A stretch of DNA of 64,000 bases, taken from the NCBI GenBank assembly GCA_020637515.1, contig JACKKG010000001.1, forward strand, positions 1,642,501-1,706,500. Direction: 5' to 3'. Below are positions 61,907 through 64,000 of this stretch, in pieces. The DNA is from Rhodobacter sp. (GTDB lineage: Bacteria > Pseudomonadota > Alphaproteobacteria > Rhodobacterales > Rhodobacteraceae). Positions within the stretch are counted from its first letter, which is position 1. The number at the start of each line of letters is the position of its first letter. The notes beneath the pieces are model-generated. The model saw nothing but the letters and a program-made list of their open reading frames with translations. It did no database searches and was not told where the DNA came from. The position numbers and the translations under genes are program-made.

Positions 61907-63016
61907 ATGGGCAAGCACCTGATCCTGACGATCAACCCGGGCACCACCACCACCCGCATCGGCCTGTTCCAGCCGCAGGGCGGGGCGGTGGTGCCGGTGC
62001 TGGAACAGACGCTGGACCATGACGAAGCGGTCATGGCGGGTTTTCGCACCATCGCCGCGCAACTGCCGTTCCGCGCGGCGGCACTGGAGGGGTTTGTGGC
62101 GGCAGTGCCCGGCGGCGCGCGGCTGGCGGCGGTGGCGGGGCGCGGCGGGATGCTGACGCCGGTGCCGGCGGGGGTCATTGCCGTCGATGACGCGCTGGTG
62201 GACATGGCGCTGCACCGCCCGGTGCATCACCATGCCTCGAACCTGGGGGCACCGCTGGCGCAGCGGATCGCCGCCAAAGCGGGCTGCCCGGCCTTCATCG
62301 TCGATCCCGTGTCGGTCGATGAACTGCCGCCCGTCGCGCGGGTGTCGGGCTGCCCCGAGATCCCGCGCTTTTCCTTTGTGCACGCGCTCAATATCCGCGC
62401 CTGCGGGCGGCGGCTGGCGGATCGGCTGGGCAAGCCGTTCGCGGCGCTGAATGCCGTGGTCGCGCATCTGGGTGCGGGGATTTCGGTCGCCGCGCTGCGG
62501 GACGGGCGAATCGTGGACAGCACGAACCGCATGGAATCGTCGCCCTTTTCGCCCGAGCGCGCGGGCGGTCTGCCCCCCCTCGCGCTGATCGACCTGTGTT
62601 ATTCGGGCGCCTATTCGCAGGCCGAACTGACGGCGCGGCTGTATGGTCAGGGCGGGGTTTACGCCTATCTCGGCACCAAGGACATGCGCCGGGTCGAATC
62701 GATGATCGACGCAGGCGACCCGTCCGCCCGCCTGGTGTGGGAGGCCATGGCCTATCAGATCGCCAAGGCGATCGGCGCGATGGTGGCGGTGCTCGACGGG
62801 CGTCCCGACGGGATCGTGCTGACGGGCGGCATGGCGCAATCGCCCCGTCTGACGGCCACGCTGACCCGCCGCGTTCAGGCGCTGGCGCCCGTCACGCTGT
62901 TTCCCGGCAGCCACGAAAGCCGCGCCCTGGCCGAGGGCGCGGCGCGGGTGCTGGCGGGGCACGAGCCCGCGCTGACCTGGCCCGTGCCCCCCGATGTCGA
63001 GGCCCTGCCATGGTGA
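61907..63016 (+). CDS. buk: Butyrate kinase family acyl kinase
   Basis: A 369-residue ASKHA-fold carboxylate kinase. LILTINPGTTTTRIGLFQPQ (residues 4-23) is the butyrate/acetate kinase phosphate-1 motif; DRLGKPFAALNAVVAHLGAGISVAALRDGRIVDSTNRMESSPFSPERAGGLPPLALI (about 170-228) and DGIVLTGGMAQSPRL (about 300) complete the fold. It makes an acyl phosphate from a carboxylate and ATP (or the reverse). ATG at 61907, five bases after gabD. Butyrate itself is not implied; here the substrate may be the dicarboxylate formed by the ALDH. Confidence 0.9.
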   Translation: MGKHLILTINPGTTTTRIGLFQPQGGAVVPVLEQTLDHDEAVMAGFRTIAAQLPFRAAALEGFVAAVPGGARLAAVAGRGGMLTPVPAGVIAVDDALVDMALHRPVHHHASNLGAPLAQRIAAKAGCPAFIVDPVSVDELPPVARVSGCPEIPRFSFVHALNIRACGRRLADRLGKPFAALNAVVAHLGAGISVAALRDGRIVDSTNRMESSPFSPERAGGLPPLALIDLCYSGAYSQAELTARLYGQGGVYAYLGTKDMRRVESMIDAGDPSARLVWEAMAYQIAKAIGAMVAVLDGRPDGIVLTGGMAQSPRLTATLTRRVQALAPVTLFPGSHESRALAEGAARVLAGHEPALTWPVPPDVEALPW

Positions 63017-63894
63017 TTCGCACCTTTGCCGAGATCGAGCAGGCGCTGGCGGGCGTGCCCGGTCTCAGGCCCGCCGTGGCCGGGGCCGGGGATGCCGGGG
63101 TGTTGCAGGCGCTGGTCGCGGCGCTGGACACGGGCCTGGTGTCCGATGCCGTTCTGACGGGTCCCGCCGACACCCCGATCCCCGAGGCCTGGCGCCACCG
63201 CCTGCGCCTGATTCCGGCCGACACCGCCGCCGAGGCCGCCGCGCGCGCCGTGGCCGAGGTGCGCGCCGGGCGCGCGGATGTGCTGGTCAAGGGGCAGGTG
63301 GACAGCGCCGCCTATCTGCGCGCCGTGGTCGCCCGCGAGACCGGGCTGCGGGCCTCGGCCACGCTGTCGAACCTGACGCTGGCCGAGATCCCGGGCCTGG
63401 GTCGGCTGATCGGCGCCACCGACAACGGCATCGTGCCCCTGCCGGACCTGGGGCAGAAACGGGCGATGATCGCGAATGCGGTGCCGCTGCTGCGCGCGCT
63501 GGGGCTGTCGCCCGCCAGGGTCGCGGCCATCGCCGCGTCGGAAAAGGTCAGCGCGGGGCAGCCGGCGACGGTCGATGCGCAGGCGTTGTCGCGCGACCCG
63601 CCCCCCGGCGCGCTGGTCGCCGGGCCCTTTGGCTACGATGTCGCGCTGTCGCCGTCCGCGGCCCGGGCCAAGGGGTTCGCCGCGTGCCCGGTCGCGGGGC
63701 GCGCCGACCTGATCCTGTTCCCGTCGATCGAGGCCGGAAACGCCACGGTCAAGGCGTGGAAGCTGCACGCAAACGCACGCACCGCCAGCATCGTGTTGGG
63801 CGCCAGCGTGCCGGTCTTGCTGAACTCGCGCTCGGACAGCCCCGAGGCCCGGCGGCTGGGACTGGTGCTGGCGGCGGCCGTGTCGCGGTTGTGA
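63010..63894 (+). CDS. ptb: Phosphate acyltransferase (Ptb/PTA_PTB family)
   Basis: A 294-residue phosphate acetyl/butyryltransferase-type enzyme. ADVLVKGQVDSAAYLRAVV (about 90-108), LPDLGQKRAMIANAVPLLRALGL (about 150), VAGPFGYDVALSPSAARAKG and ILFPSIEAGNATVKAWKLHANARTASIVLGASVPVLLNSRSDSPEARRLGL (about 235-285) define the fold. It exchanges acyl phosphate and acyl-CoA. Its start overlaps the buk stop by seven bases, so the two proteins are made together. Length matches Ptb rather than the longer Pta. Confidence 0.9.
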   Translation: MVIRTFAEIEQALAGVPGLRPAVAGAGDAGVLQALVAALDTGLVSDAVLTGPADTPIPEAWRHRLRLIPADTAAEAAARAVAEVRAGRADVLVKGQVDSAAYLRAVVARETGLRASATLSNLTLAEIPGLGRLIGATDNGIVPLPDLGQKRAMIANAVPLLRALGLSPARVAAIAASEKVSAGQPATVDAQALSRDPPPGALVAGPFGYDVALSPSAARAKGFAACPVAGRADLILFPSIEAGNATVKAWKLHANARTASIVLGASVPVLLNSRSDSPEARRLGLVLAAAVSRL

Positions 63895-63901
63895 GCGCGC
63901 G

Positions 63902-64000
63902 TCAGATCCGCATCCGGGGCACGTCTTCGGGGTCGAGCTTCAGCTCGATCAACAGCGGGCGGGTGCGGCTGGCGATGGCCACCAGCGCGGCGTCGAGCGT
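63902..64000 (-). CDS. C-terminus of a protein, possibly TPP-dependent acetolactate-synthase type (partial)
   Basis: About 32 residues are visible: TLDAALVAIASRTRPLLIELKLDPEDVPRMRI and the stop at 63902-63904. The RPLLIELKLDPEDV pattern resembles the last residues of thiamine-pyrophosphate-dependent enzymes of the acetolactate synthase superfamily. It is convergent with ptb, separated by seven bases, so it belongs to a different transcript. Too little is visible for a firm name. Confidence 0.4.
   Translation of the reverse strand, partial: TLDAALVAIASRTRPLLIELKLDPEDVPRMRI

Noticed and set aside
56764..62205. A very long open frame (about 1800 codons) on the minus strand across the liv, gab and buk genes.
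   Set aside because: It is the reverse-strand shadow of nine well-supported genes; its product is rich in Arg, His, Gln and Gly without any domain, as expected for antisense reading of high-GC codons.

Overview
The window is high-GC chromosomal DNA, almost certainly from an alphaproteobacterium of the order Rhodobacterales (Paracoccaceae/Roseobacteraceae). The signs are a propionyl-CoA block laid out pccR-pccB-pccA-mcm, the perM-hda-ppk-ppx run, YdcH and DUF6525 proteins, and Rhodobacterales-style GC-rich intergenic hairpins. No rRNA, CRISPR array, phage or replication origin is visible. One tRNA, tRNA-Ser(GCU), is present.

Layout. 1-5.4 kb: aromatic catabolism. 4-Hydroxybenzoate hydroxylase (pobA) with a divergent AraC regulator would make protocatechuate, and ligAB (ligB cut by the window edge) would open it by 4,5-cleavage. 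Two carriers (AEC and TauE/SafE) lie between. 5.4-17.2 kb: propionate assimilation. PccR, a short-chain-acyl-CoA-type regulator, with TTTGCAAA-type operators before its own gene and before pccB; biotin carboxylase pccA/pccB; B12-dependent methylmalonyl-CoA mutase; several small unknown genes between them. 17.3-34.5 kb: core genes: MAPEG, VOC, GNAT, a TerB/J-domain protein, ppx, ppk, the DnaA-like regulator Hda, an AI-2E exporter, a ferredoxin, a UbiH-type hydroxylase, a nucleotidase, a GntR regulator, a GT2 glycosyltransferase, carA and suhB.

34.5-49.2 kb looks like an acquired region. It holds a decayed IS5-family transposase, orphan fragments, a metallophosphoesterase, an IS903-like element without its right end, the tail of a type III restriction-like helicase/nuclease, and at its edge tRNA-Ser. 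Its centre is a co-directional ten-gene set (46.9 to 37.3 kb) that reads as a copper acquisition/handling system: a small Cys/His-rich protein, the MbnP/MbnH 'metallo-mystery' pair, YcnI, a CopC-CopD fusion, a PCu(A)C fusion protein, then a FecBCD-type metal-chelate importer and a methyltransferase.

49.3-64 kb: a catabolic operon. A divergent AraC regulator precedes an ATP-dependent HyuB/HyuA amidohydrolase, a five-gene branched-chain-amino-acid-type ABC importer, a class III aminotransferase, an aldehyde dehydrogenase, and a butyrate-kinase-like/phosphate-acyltransferase pair. The order fits import of a lactam or related cyclic amide, ATP-driven ring opening to an omega-amino acid, transamination to a semialdehyde, oxidation to a dicarboxylate and activation to its CoA ester. 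That use of an acyl-phosphate route, and the copper operon, are the two most interesting systems here.
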